From NCBI GenBank assembly GCA_900765705.1, contig CAAFSR010000231.1, positions 1 to 8,107 of the forward strand: a stretch of 8,107 nucleotides of DNA, given 5' to 3'. Under the pieces are notes generated by a model. That model had not been told where the DNA came from. It saw nothing but the letters and a program-made list of their open reading frames with translations, and made no database searches. Positions 1-6,206 of this stretch are shown here, piece by piece. A program made the translations under genes and the position numbers. Source of the stretch: an uncultured Faecalibacterium sp. (GTDB lineage Bacteria > Bacillota > Clostridia > Oscillospirales > Ruminococcaceae). Position 1 is the stretch's first letter; every line of letters starts with the position of its first letter.

Positions 1-154
1 GCTCATCCAGGGCAACGCCCTGAGCGCGGCGGCAGACAACGCGGCAGAGTTCGTGGCGCTGGCCATCCAGAAAACGCCCTGCGACCAGGACACCCGCTTC
101 GGCGTCTGGTTCGAGCCGCTGCTGCCCCGCCTGTGTCCGATGGGGGAGGAATAA
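1..154 (+). CDS. C-terminal end of a pyridoxamine/pyridoxal kinase-like protein (5' truncated by window edge)
   Basis: An open frame enters from the left edge (first full codon at position 2) and stops with TAA at 152-154, leaving about 50 residues. They include SAAADNAAEFVALAIQKT and end with TRFGVWFEPLLPRL. This helix followed by a 'GV.FE..L..L' tail resembles the C-terminus of PfkB/ribokinase-fold pyridoxamine kinases, which phosphorylate vitamin B6 vitamers in the cytosol. The catalytic and ATP-binding parts lie outside the window, so the call rests on the tail alone. The stop is 6 nt before trmL, and the end of this gene holds the trmL ribosome binding site (GGGGGAGGA, 142-150), which suggests co-transcription. 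Another PfkB-family sugar or hydroxymethylpyrimidine kinase is possible. Confidence 0.6.
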   Translation, partial: LIQGNALSAAADNAAEFVALAIQKTPCDQDTRFGVWFEPLLPRLCPMGEE

Positions 155-160
155 ACAGCG

Positions 161-667
161 ATGAGTGAAAAACCGACCCTGAACATCGTTCTGGTGGAGC
201 CACGCATCCCTCAGAACACCGGCAACGTGGCCCGCACCTGTGCCTGCACGGCCTGCCGCCTCCATCTGGTGGGGCCGATGGGCTTTGCCATCGACGATAA
301 GAAGCTCAAGCACGCCGGGCTGGATTACTGGCACTATCTGGACATCAGCTACTACGACAGTCTGGATGACTTCTTCTCGAAGAACGATGGGCCTTTCTAC
401 TACTTTACGACCAAAGCGCCCCAGCGCTACACCGACATCGCCTACCCGGACGGGGCATACCTCGTGTTCGGGCGGGAAGATGCCGGTCTGCCGGAAGCGC
501 TGCTGGCAGCCGATCAGGAGCACTGCATCCGGATGCCCATGCGGGACACCTGCCGCAGCCTGAACCTGTCCAACAGCGTCGCTGTGGGCGTATACGAGGT
601 GCTGCGCCAGTGGGACTTCCCGGAGCTGCTGGACCACGGCCACCTGCGAGACTACGAATGGAAATGA
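161..667 (+). CDS. trmL: tRNA (cytidine(34)-2'-O)-methyltransferase TrmL
   Basis: This 168-residue SPOUT (SpoU-class, trefoil-knot) methyltransferase has the usual TrmL length. TrmL uses S-adenosylmethionine to 2'-O-methylate the wobble nucleotide 34 of certain leucine tRNAs in the cytosol. All three family motifs are visible. Motif 1 is NTGNVARTC at residues 19-27, with the motif 1 arginine at 25. Motif 2 is FGREDAGLP at 103-111. Motif 3 is RSLNLSNSVAVGVYE at 132-146, which forms the knot and cofactor pocket. There is no extra RNA-binding N-terminal domain, which fits the minimal TrmL type rather than TrmH or RlmB. The ATG at 161 follows a strong GGGGGAGGA site 10 nt upstream. The TGA at 665-667 overlaps the ribosome binding site of the following DegV gene, so the two are probably translated from one message. 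Confidence 0.93.
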   Translation: MSEKPTLNIVLVEPRIPQNTGNVARTCACTACRLHLVGPMGFAIDDKKLKHAGLDYWHYLDISYYDSLDDFFSKNDGPFYYFTTKAPQRYTDIAYPDGAYLVFGREDAGLPEALLAADQEHCIRMPMRDTCRSLNLSNSVAVGVYEVLRQWDFPELLDHGHLRDYEWK

Positions 668-675
668 GGAACACT

Positions 676-1548
676 ATGAGCAAAATTGCGATTTTGACCG
701 ACTCCTCCTGCGACATCCCGCAGGAGCTGGCCGAGAAATACGGCATCGACATTATGGGCTTCCACATCCTGCTGGACGACGAAGACATCGTGGAGCGTGA
801 AAAGTACACCCCCGAGGAGTTCTACGACAAGATGCGCGCCGCCAAGGGCATCCCCTCCACGGCTGCCATCACCCCCATCCAGTTCTGTGAGAAATACTGC
901 CAGTATGTGGACGAGGGCTACACCGATGTCATCCATGTCCCCATCAACCGCTCCGGTTCTTCCACCTACAACAACGCCGTCATGGCCCAGGGGATGCTGC
1001 GGGAGGAGCGCCCGGAACACCACCTGAACATCCATCTGATCGACCCCCACACCTACTCGATGGTGTTCGGCTGGTATCTGTGCGAGATGGCCCGCAAGCT
1101 GCAGAACGGCGCGGAGCTTCGCCACGTCATCGGCGAGTTTGAGAGCCAGATGAATAAGATGGAGATCATCCTCGGACCCTACAGCCTCAAGCAGATGAAG
1201 AAGAGCGGCCGCATCTCTGCCGCCGCCGCGGTCATGGGCGAGCTGATGGGCATCCGCCCCATCATCACCCTCATCGACGGCAAGACCAGGGTGGAGAGCA
1301 AGGTGCGCGGCGACGACAAGGTCGTCCCCGCCATGATCGACCTGTGCAAAAAGCGCACCGAGGGCGTGGAGGACTTCGATTATATGATCGGCCACACCTC
1401 CATCCCCCAGACCGCTGAGCTGGAAAAAGCCTGCCGCAAAGCCTTCGGCAAGGCTCCGCTCACTACCTTCAATCTGGGCGGCGTCGTCTCGGCCAACACC
1501 GGCCCCGACACCCTTGCGCTGATCTATGTGGGCAAGGCCCGAGACTGA
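676..1548 (+). CDS. DegV family (fatty-acid-binding) protein
   Basis: This is a 290-residue DegV-family protein of typical length. Family members have two domains that enclose one long-chain fatty acid. Some (FakB) hand it to the kinase FakA for incorporation into phospholipid; many have no proven role. Visible hallmarks are the N-terminal IAILTDSSCDIP (4-15), the ligand-contacting PST at 60-62, NRSGSSTYNNA (91-101, the usual 'SGTY' region), the LKQMKKSGRIS block with the following small-residue stretch (171-197), and the C-terminal SANTGPDTLALIYVG (272-286). The ATG at 676 was chosen because it begins the conserved strand and has GAGGA at 666-670. An upstream in-frame ATG at 610 would add 22 residues out of trmL and is rejected. 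No fakA is in view, so its lipid partner is unknown. Confidence 0.9.
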   Translation: MSKIAILTDSSCDIPQELAEKYGIDIMGFHILLDDEDIVEREKYTPEEFYDKMRAAKGIPSTAAITPIQFCEKYCQYVDEGYTDVIHVPINRSGSSTYNNAVMAQGMLREERPEHHLNIHLIDPHTYSMVFGWYLCEMARKLQNGAELRHVIGEFESQMNKMEIILGPYSLKQMKKSGRISAAAAVMGELMGIRPIITLIDGKTRVESKVRGDDKVVPAMIDLCKKRTEGVEDFDYMIGHTSIPQTAELEKACRKAFGKAPLTTFNLGGVVSANTGPDTLALIYVGKARD

Positions 1549-1559
1549 GCATATCACGG

Positions 1560-1589
1560 AAAGACTGCTGCTGTGCGGCAGTCTTTTTT
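1560..1589 (+). terminator. Rho-independent terminator after the DegV gene
   Basis: The arms AAGACTGC (1561-1568) and GCAGTCTT (1578-1585) are perfectly complementary. The stem can extend inward by a T-G and a G-C pair. Six T's at 1584-1589 follow. It starts about 12 nt after the DegV stop and ends the pdx-trmL-degV transcription unit before the queT promoter. Confidence 0.9.
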
Positions 1590-1599
1590 CGTATCGCCG

Positions 1600-1628
1600 T
1601 TGCATTCCGGCCCAAACTATGGTATAAT
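1600..1628 (+). promoter_or_regulatory. Sigma-A-type promoter of queT
   Basis: A perfect TATAAT at 1623-1628 is preceded by TG one base upstream (1620-1621), an extended -10 element. A weak -35, TTGCAT (1600-1605), sits at the ideal 17-nt spacing. A start near 1635 would place the whole riboswitch in the leader. The promoter lies just after the upstream terminator, so queT is probably its own transcription unit. Confidence 0.8.
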
Positions 1629-1643
1629 TCTTCACGCTGTGCC

Positions 1644-1767
1644 TGCGGGTACGGCTCCTTAAAGAGCAACTTAGGATTTTAGGCTCCCCGGCGTGTCTCG
1701 AACCATGCCGGGCCAAACCCACGGGGGCTGGCGGTCCCCGCGCGGTCAAAATCAAACCGCTGGAGTT
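1644..1767 (+). promoter_or_regulatory. Class III preQ1 riboswitch (preQ1-III) in the queT leader
   Basis: The leader between the promoter and queT is highly structured and carries the core CAACTTAGGATTTTAGGCTC (1667-1686) that I associate with preQ1-III aptamers. Seen pairings: GGGT (1647-1650) with ACCC (1717-1720); GAGC (1664-1667) with GCTC (1683-1686), whose loop AGGA (1673-1676) can pair outward with TCCT (1656-1659), an HL-out pseudoknot; a 9-bp hairpin 1687-1695/1704-1712; and CGGGG (1722-1726) with CCCCG (1736-1740). The last hairpin's loop, 1728-1735, can pair over 8 bases with 1756-1763 and so cover part of the Shine-Dalgarno GGAG (1762-1765). This agrees with the published translational mechanism of the F. 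prausnitzii class III switch, in which ligand favours docking of a stem-loop onto the ribosome binding site and lowers QueT synthesis. Class assignment is from recall of the consensus, supported by the downstream gene. Confidence 0.87.
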
Positions 1768-1772
1768 ATACT

Positions 1773-2300
1773 ATGAAAAATCAGAACCTTTCCGTCCGTA
1801 AACTGGCCCGCTGCGGCATGGTCGCAGCCCTTTACGTCGTGCTCTGCATGGCACTGCAGCCGTTCTCTTACGGCGCGGTGCAGGTGCGTGTGGCCGAGGC
1901 GCTCTGCCTGCTGCCCGTGTTTGGCGCCGAGTACATTTTCGGCGTAGTGCTGGGCTGCTTCCTGGCAAACCTGCTGGGCTCCACCATCGTGGACGTCATC
2001 TTCGGCACTCTGGCCACCCTGCTGGCATGCCTCGTGACCTACAAGCTGCGGAACATCCGCTTCAAAGGTCTGGCCCTTGCGGCCTCGCTGCCCCCGGTGG
2101 TCTTCAATGCCGTCATCATCGGCATCGAGATCGCGGTGATGTTCCCGGACCCCTCTTCCAGCGCACCCCTCTGGCTGGCCTGCGTCACCAACGGAATCTC
2201 TGTGGGCATCGGTGAGCTCATCAGTTGCACCGTGCTGGGCGTTCTGCTGGTCCGCATCATCGAGGCAAGCCCGGCGGTCAGGAAGGTCTTCGAGTCCTGA
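1773..2300 (+). CDS. queT: QueT family queuosine-precursor transporter
   Basis: This 175-residue, very hydrophobic membrane protein matches the QueT family (COG4708), the predicted substrate-binding S component of an ECF-type importer for a queuosine precursor such as preQ1. The family signature LQPFSYGAVQVRVAEALCLL is at residues 28-47. About five or six membrane segments can be seen, near 12-30, 42-64, 68-90, 98-124 and 132-163. The ECF energizing module (EcfA/A'/T) is not in the window and would be shared from elsewhere. The ATG at 1773 has GGAG at 1762-1765 with 7-nt spacing, and this site is the one the riboswitch can mask. Membership is firm from sequence plus leader; the exact substrate is inferred. 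Confidence 0.92.
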   Translation: MKNQNLSVRKLARCGMVAALYVVLCMALQPFSYGAVQVRVAEALCLLPVFGAEYIFGVVLGCFLANLLGSTIVDVIFGTLATLLACLVTYKLRNIRFKGLALAASLPPVVFNAVIIGIEIAVMFPDPSSSAPLWLACVTNGISVGIGELISCTVLGVLLVRIIEASPAVRKVFES

Positions 2301-2312
2301 ACTTGATCTCTT

Positions 2313-2349
2313 CCGGCGGGCGGGCCTGATCGAGCAGGCCCTCTGCCGG
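2313..2349 (+). repeat. Nested inverted repeat (long hairpin) after queT
   Basis: Outer arms CCGGC (2313-2317) and GCCGG (2345-2349) enclose perfect inner arms GGGCCTG (2322-2328) and CAGGCCC (2335-2341), with a 6-nt loop. No T run follows directly, so it is not a standard terminator. It lies 13 nt after the queT stop and could protect the 3' end of the message or help a terminator further on. The rest of 2301-2412 shows no gene or RNA that I recognise. Confidence 0.45.
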
Positions 2350-2412
2350 GGCATGAAAGGCTATTTTATCGGGTTGCTCGGCCTTTCGGACGATCGATAT
2401 AGAACGGCGAAG

Positions 2413-2442
2413 CGCCGCACGGGAAACTGTGCGGCGTTTTTT
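2413..2442 (+). terminator. Rho-independent terminator downstream of queT
   Basis: A perfect 8-bp GC-rich stem, CGCCGCAC (2413-2420) with GTGCGGCG (2429-2436), is followed by six T's (2437-2442). It ends queT transcription about 110 nt after the stop and separates it from the promoter of the broken regulator gene. Confidence 0.92.
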
Positions 2443-2475
2443 CATAAAAGGAACGAAGGGGCGCTGATTCTACTG

Positions 2476-2492
2476 CCCGTCGGTTGCACGGG
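2476..2492 (+). repeat. Small inverted repeat over the -35 box (candidate operator)
   Basis: CCCGT (2476-2480) and ACGGG (2488-2492) form a 17-bp dyad with a 7-nt centre covering the -35 box at 2484-2489. XRE-family regulators often repress their own promoters through such dyads, so this could be the autoregulatory site of the regulator that follows. Five-base arms can occur by chance in GC-rich DNA. Confidence 0.3.
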
Positions 2493-2512
2493 AGGGTGCG
2501 GCCCGGTATAAT
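2484..2512 (+). promoter_or_regulatory. Sigma-A-type promoter of the XRE-family regulator gene
   Basis: TTGCAC (2484-2489) and a perfect TATAAT (2507-2512) are separated by exactly 17 nt, much like the queT promoter nearby. The coding start at 2557 lies 44 nt beyond the -10, with a strong AAGGAGG (2542-2548). The gene behind it is broken, so this promoter would now read toward the left end of the element and meet the hairpin at 2781-2818. Confidence 0.72.
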
Positions 2513-2556
2513 AAGGCCAGAAAGGGGCGGCAGACGCCCGCAAGGAGGCAGAAGAT

Positions 2557-2700
2557 ATGTACGAACTGGATAAGGCTGCATTTGGCCGCTTTCTGGCACA
2601 GCTGCGCAGAGAAAAGGGGATGGACCCAGAAGGAGCTTGCCGCGACGCTGTACGTGTCCGACAAGGCCGTCAGCAAGTGGGAACGGGGAGTTTCCCATAG
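2557..2700 (+). pseudogene. XRE-family helix-turn-helix regulator, frameshifted and cut off by an insertion
   Basis: From the ATG at 2557 (AAGGAGG 8 nt upstream) the frame reads MYELDKAAFGRFLAQLRREKG and then loses similarity, ending at a TAG at 2698-2700. In the next frame the rest of an HTH_3 domain continues as TQKELAATLYVSDKAVSKW followed by ERG, the recognition-helix region typical of Cro/CI-type regulators in Firmicutes. Removing one G from the four-G run at 2616-2619 rejoins the halves and gives the very common KGWTQ motif, so the defect is a one-base insertion. Family members normally continue after 'KWERG.S' into a 'PD' helix and a C-terminal region. Here even the corrected frame hits TAA at 2702-2704 just where the DNA turns AT-rich. 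I infer that the mobile element inserted here; the C-terminal part may lie beyond the element's right end. The frameshift may be decay after insertion, an older lesion or a sequencing error. Confidence 0.8.
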
Positions 2701-2708
2701 TTAAAGAT

Positions 2709-2768
2709 ACCACACCCAATATCACAAACTCACGCTTAAACAATATTCCTTAGTCAACCACATACAAT
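2709..2768. repeat. Pair of imperfect 12-bp direct repeats near the element's left end
   Basis: ACCACACCCAAT (2709-2720) and ACCACATACAAT (2757-2768) match at 10 of 12 positions and are 48 bp apart, inside the non-coding strip 2701-2777. Short direct repeats next to element ends can be arm-type binding sites for a recombinase, but two imperfect copies in AT-rich DNA are weak evidence. No gene is seen in this strip. Confidence 0.25.
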
Positions 2769-2777
2769 AGCAAATAC

Positions 2778-2818
2778 AAAAAAAGCTGGAAGCAGACTTG
2801 ATTTTGCTTCCAGCTTTT
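2778..2818 (-). terminator. Strong terminator of the ABC transporter operon
   Basis: A perfect 14-bp stem, AAAAGCTGGAAGCA (2781-2794) with TGCTTCCAGCTTTT (2805-2818), has a 10-nt loop. Read on the - strand it begins 9 nt after the permease stop and is followed by seven U's (complement of the A run 2778-2784). The symmetric A/T flanks mean it may also stop transcription entering from the host side, insulating the cassette. Confidence 0.93.
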
Positions 2819-2827
2819 CTATATTAT

Positions 2828-5404
2828 TTAGTTTTGATGAAGCCGTTCTATTATACTTGTTTTTGCGATCTTTCGATATATGATTGCCGGAATAATAACC
2901 GTTAGCGCAATCAAAAATGGATAGATAACAAACATAGGGAAAATAACAAATTTATAAGTGAAAAACCAAATGCTATTTGAAATTGCTCTTACAATGATAA
3001 CCGATACCAGAGAACCAAATACGATTGACGCAACAACTGTTCCCGCAGCATAGTATAAGCCCTCAAATGATAGCATTTTCTTTAGCTGCTTTCCTGTCAT
3101 ACCAATACTTTGAAGCATAGCAAGTTCTTTTCTGCGTGTAATAATACTGGTAAGAACAGAGTTTACAAAATTTGTAATTCCTATTAAGCCAATGATAATG
3201 CTTAACGCTCCCCCTATGGTAATAATCAGAGAAGTTAAATCATTAAAGGAATTGATATATGTTTGTTTAGAGTCGTAATTCATACTCGGCTCAATATCCT
3301 CAACATAGCTGCTTAAAAATTCCTCCATATCAGCTTCCATACCGTCAACTGCATTGAATGGGAAACTCACCAAATGAGGTTGATCGCAAAGAGGTAAGAA
3401 AACCTCTGTCGGCATATAAAATTTTGCAAATCCGGTACTTCTTATCGTATCGGTGTTTTCATTGATTAGCACCTTTGCCATAACCTTGCAGTCAAAACTA
3501 TTATCTATACTACTGGAAAGTCCGTCCATTTGCACATGATTAAAGTGAAGTGTATCTCCAACATGAATATTAGGGTCATCAATAATGTTTCCATTGTCAT
3601 CTGCGGTCAGAGCATACAGTACATAGTTCCCGGATTTTAATGCTTCCCAATCAATCGTTCCCTCTATAACATCCATTGAGTTCAGTAAAAAATCATCTGC
3701 TCCATATAATTGAACCAAAGGATTTCCCTCAGCGTCTTTGTTGTAATTTGAGGTAACTCCATTCTCGACAGAAAATGTTTCTTCCAAAATCTTTGTGGTA
3801 TATAACTCGCCACCCTCATCAAATGCCGGATTTTGCTTAACTGCTTCAATAAAAGAAGTGGAAAGGTCATTTTTGTTGTCGCTATTCCCAAACTTAAAAT
3901 TGAAGTAATCCGCAGTAGAAATGATGAAATCCTTGTTTACAAATTTTTCTACATATTTTTCCACATCAAAGCCGCTTGCAAGTGTAAATACCGTATTAAA
4001 CAATACCAAACTCAAAGTCATAGAAATAATAACCAAAATTGTACGTTTCTTGTTCCGACCAAGATTTGATAATGCCATTCGATGAATTTTGGCTCCATGT
4101 ATAGACTTTTTATCAGACGCCTTTTTGCCTTGAAATGCTGTTGCGTCATTTTCGGTATAGCGGATTGCTTCAATAGGCGATACTGAACCTGCTATTTTGG
4201 CAGGCTTATTTACGCTAATAATCACTGTAACAAGTGCAAATAAAGCAGCTCCGATAAAAATAATTGGATTGGCAGTTACTTTTACTCCTGCGTCCGAAGC
4301 ATAAACTGTGCCGTTCATTAAAAATGGTACTAATGCTCGTCCAACAAAAAAACCAATTAGTAAGCCGAATGGAATACCGATAAAGGAAAGTAACATAGCC
4401 TGTTTGCTGATAAGTTTCTTTATTTGTTGTTTTGTTGTGCCTAAAGTTTTAAGCTGTCCGTAGGATTGAATATCTTGAATGACAGAGATTTGGAAAATAT
4501 TATATATAATCAAATACCCTGTTATCATAATTAAAAGTATGCCAACAATCCCCGAAATCAATAAAGCTGGATTTTCTAAAAAGTTACTGCCTTGATATGC
4601 AGGACTAACACGAGCGATCACATAATTGTCATCCGATGGACTTCCGCCCATAGTATCACAAGTATAGCCCGTTTCAGCAAGAAGCTGATGTAATTTTGAT
4701 TCGATAGCTCCGTTTCCATGAAACATAACATAAGCGGCGACTACGCCGGAATAGTCATTATCTTCGGGGTAGGTGTATGTTAAAAGTTCAGAATTATTGT
4801 CAACAAAGGCTTTAGAAACAATAAGTCGTCCAATATTACTTAGGCTGTCTGTTTCCCAAAATCCGCATAGTACAAAATTCTTTGAATATGAAATTCCTTT
4901 AATTTGATAGTCCAAAGTTACGGTTGCTCCGATTTCAGCAGGAATACCAAGTGCGTCCAGCGTTTTGGTATCAGCCATAATTTCATTCTCTGCTTCAGGA
5001 CGGTGTCCCGTTGTTGGCTCATACCGTGCAAACTTCAAAGCAGTATCGTCCATAAACCACATATCAGCACGCCATTTTTCCAGTCCGGGATTATTGATAT
5101 GATAAGACACTGCCTTTGTATAGGCAATCTGTTCAATCATCTCATTGCCTTTTATATTATCAAAAACCTCATCGCTTATATAATTCAAAACCGCTTGACC
5201 GTCGCCACCTTGTTTTCTGATATTTTGGTCGTGAACGGTATCTATCAAACCAGAGCCTAATGTAAAAATGGTTGTAAAGAGTATAGTAGTTAGAGCGATT
5301 GCAATAATTGCAATGATATTTCTACTCTTTCCTGCTTTGAAGTAACGGTTGGATAATTTTTTGATAACAGGGCGATTGCTATTTCCAAATAAAATATCAT
5401 TCAT
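2828..5404 (-). CDS. FtsX-family ABC transporter permease, two FtsX modules (858 residues)
   Basis: This is the membrane subunit of an ABC exporter or peptide-sensing transporter. About eight membrane segments are visible, near residues 29-53, 281-305, 337-360, 380-398, 454-478, 724-750, 783-808 and 818-843. Two large extracytoplasmic regions lie at about 54-280 and 479-723. Each half is an FtsX module: one transmembrane helix, a big outside domain, then three helices. The loop after each second helix carries a related sequence, YGQLKTLGTTKQQIKKL (315-331) and RKELAMLQSIGMTGKQLKKM (758-777), the likely coupling helices that contact the ATPase. This differs from BceB (ten helices, one large outside domain) and looks more like duplicated MacB/LolC-type permeases. 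The ATG at 5404 has an AAGGGGGG site just upstream and begins 14 nt after the ATPase stop, so the two form one operon. Its substrate cannot be told; antimicrobial peptides are a guess from the linked kinase. Confidence 0.92.
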   Translation of the reverse strand: MNDILFGNSNRPVIKKLSNRYFKAGKSRNIIAIIAIALTTILFTTIFTLGSGLIDTVHDQNIRKQGGDGQAVLNYISDEVFDNIKGNEMIEQIAYTKAVSYHINNPGLEKWRADMWFMDDTALKFARYEPTTGHRPEAENEIMADTKTLDALGIPAEIGATVTLDYQIKGISYSKNFVLCGFWETDSLSNIGRLIVSKAFVDNNSELLTYTYPEDNDYSGVVAAYVMFHGNGAIESKLHQLLAETGYTCDTMGGSPSDDNYVIARVSPAYQGSNFLENPALLISGIVGILLIMITGYLIIYNIFQISVIQDIQSYGQLKTLGTTKQQIKKLISKQAMLLSFIGIPFGLLIGFFVGRALVPFLMNGTVYASDAGVKVTANPIIFIGAALFALVTVIISVNKPAKIAGSVSPIEAIRYTENDATAFQGKKASDKKSIHGAKIHRMALSNLGRNKKRTILVIISMTLSLVLFNTVFTLASGFDVEKYVEKFVNKDFIISTADYFNFKFGNSDNKNDLSTSFIEAVKQNPAFDEGGELYTTKILEETFSVENGVTSNYNKDAEGNPLVQLYGADDFLLNSMDVIEGTIDWEALKSGNYVLYALTADDNGNIIDDPNIHVGDTLHFNHVQMDGLSSSIDNSFDCKVMAKVLINENTDTIRSTGFAKFYMPTEVFLPLCDQPHLVSFPFNAVDGMEADMEEFLSSYVEDIEPSMNYDSKQTYINSFNDLTSLIITIGGALSIIIGLIGITNFVNSVLTSIITRRKELAMLQSIGMTGKQLKKMLSFEGLYYAAGTVVASIVFGSLVSVIIVRAISNSIWFFTYKFVIFPMFVIYPFLIALTVIIPAIIYRKIAKTSIIERLHQN

Positions 5405-5418
5405 AGTTTTTGCCCCCC

Positions 5419-6084
5419 TTATTCTGCAATTTTTCCGTCCTCAATGCGGACAATACGATCTGCAAGCTGGGCGATCTCGCTATTGTGGGTAATCATCACA
5501 ATCGTTTGATGAAATTTCTGGCTTGTTACTTTCAACAGTCCCAATACATCACTGCTTGTTTTACTGTCAAGATTGCCCGTTGGTTCATCGGCTAATATAA
5601 TGGCAGGCTTTGAGACAAGGGCGCGAGCAATCGCTACACGCTGTTGCTGACCGCCGGATAAGTTGTTCGGCATATTTTGCAGCTTATCGCCAAGTGCCAG
5701 CATTTGCACAACTTCGTCCATGAAATTTTTATCTACTGTATCGCCATCCAATTCTACGGGCAAAACAATGTTTTCATATACATTGAGAACGGGAACAAGG
5801 TTATAGTTCTGGAAAATAAAACCGATATTGCGTCTGCGGAAAATCGTAAGCTGTTCATCGTTCAGCCCTGACAAATCTTTTCCTTTGACCTTTACATTAC
5901 CGGAAGTGGGAACATCCAAGCCCCCCATCATATTGAGCAATGTGGATTTTCCGCTGCCGGAAGTTCCCACAATGGCAACAAATTCTCCCTGTTCGACAGT
6001 GAAAGTTACACCATCCAGAGCTTTTGTGATATTCAGCTCGGTGCCATAATATTTTTTCAAGTCTTTTGTTTCTAAAATGCTCAT
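5419..6084 (-). CDS. ABC transporter ATP-binding protein (MacB/LolD/BceA type)
   Basis: This 221-residue stand-alone nucleotide-binding subunit powers the adjacent FtsX permease at the inner face of the membrane. All motifs are intact: Walker A GTSGSGKST (40-48), Q-loop glutamine 92 in FIFQNYNLVPVL, signature LSGGQQQR (142-149), Walker B IILADE with catalytic Glu167, D-loop NLDS (171-174) and switch His200. The pattern DEPTGNLDS and the 'FQ.YNL.P.L.V.EN' block are typical of the MacB/LolD/BceA group that pairs with FtsX-type permeases. I chose the ATG at 6084, which starts the MSILETKDLKKYYG strand and has AAAGGA at 6101-6096 (11-nt spacing). Starts further out, at 6096 or 6117, are too close to or upstream of that site. 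It is the first gene of the operon after a likely promoter and operator region. Confidence 0.95.
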   Translation of the reverse strand: MSILETKDLKKYYGTELNITKALDGVTFTVEQGEFVAIVGTSGSGKSTLLNMMGGLDVPTSGNVKVKGKDLSGLNDEQLTIFRRRNIGFIFQNYNLVPVLNVYENIVLPVELDGDTVDKNFMDEVVQMLALGDKLQNMPNNLSGGQQQRVAIARALVSKPAIILADEPTGNLDSKTSSDVLGLLKVTSQKFHQTIVMITHNSEIAQLADRIVRIEDGKIAE

Positions 6085-6115
6085 AGAGAACACCATCCTT
6101 TCTTGTGATGGCTTC

Positions 6116-6149
6116 ATTATAAGAGGTAATCCTCACAGAAATGTCACAG
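6116..6149 (-). promoter_or_regulatory. Candidate activated promoter of the ABC operon with an 11-bp-phased CTGTGA tandem
   Basis: On the - strand a perfect TATAAT lies at 6121-6116, 31 nt before the ATPase start. No good -35 sits at 17 nt; the closest match, GTGACA (6147-6142), is at a 20-nt spacing. CTGTGA occurs at 6149-6144 and again at 6138-6133, exactly 11 bp apart, covering the -35 position. OmpR/PhoB-type regulators bind tandem direct repeats with 10-11-bp phasing and often replace a poor -35. I infer that the element's own response regulator binds here. Confidence 0.6.
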
Positions 6150-6195
6150 CCGACATAATAAATTGCCCTGAAATGTCACAATCCTGTGACATTTC
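6138..6195. repeat. Three copies of the 11-mer GAAATGTCACA, two forming a perfect palindrome
   Basis: GAAATGTCACA occurs at 6138-6148 and 6170-6180 in the same orientation, 32 bp apart. Its exact reverse complement TGTGACATTTC lies at 6185-6195. The last two form an 11-bp-arm palindrome with a 4-nt centre (ATCC). The T run on the - strand comes before rather than after the palindrome, so it does not look like a terminator for the kinase gene. Its place between kinase gene and ATPase start suggests binding sites for the cassette's regulator. Confidence 0.75.
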
Positions 6196-6206
6196 AAAAA
6201 AATAAG

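Noticed and set aside
610..675. Upstream extension of the DegV gene to an ATG at 610
   Set aside because: The extra 22 residues come from inside trmL, lack conservation and skip the good GAGGA site before the ATG at 676.
652..1755. Long - strand open frame (367 codons) antisense to the DegV gene
   Set aside because: It is a by-product of GC-rich codon use: it is full of Ala, Gly, Asp, Val and His runs, has no recognisable domain, and lies opposite a well-supported family gene, its terminator and the riboswitch.
1752..2354. 200-codon - strand open frame opposite queT
   Set aside because: It is low-complexity, rich in His, Gln, Asp and Arg, matches no family I know, and is fully explained as the antisense of a GC-rich membrane protein gene.
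2366..2743. 125-codon - strand open frame across the element junction
   Set aside because: It would cross the host/element boundary and run antisense to a terminator, a promoter and the regulator remnant. It shows no family similarity.
2785..2814. Inverted repeat at the element's left end as a transposon terminal repeat
   Set aside because: It is a self-contained stem-loop with a 10-nt loop and U tract 9 nt after the permease stop, which is a terminator. Its position is also about 85 bp inside the composition junction.
6170..6206. The 6170-6195 palindrome as a terminator of the kinase gene
   Set aside because: In the direction of kinase transcription the T run precedes the hairpin and the bases after it are AGGGC, so there is no U tract. 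It fits an operator better.
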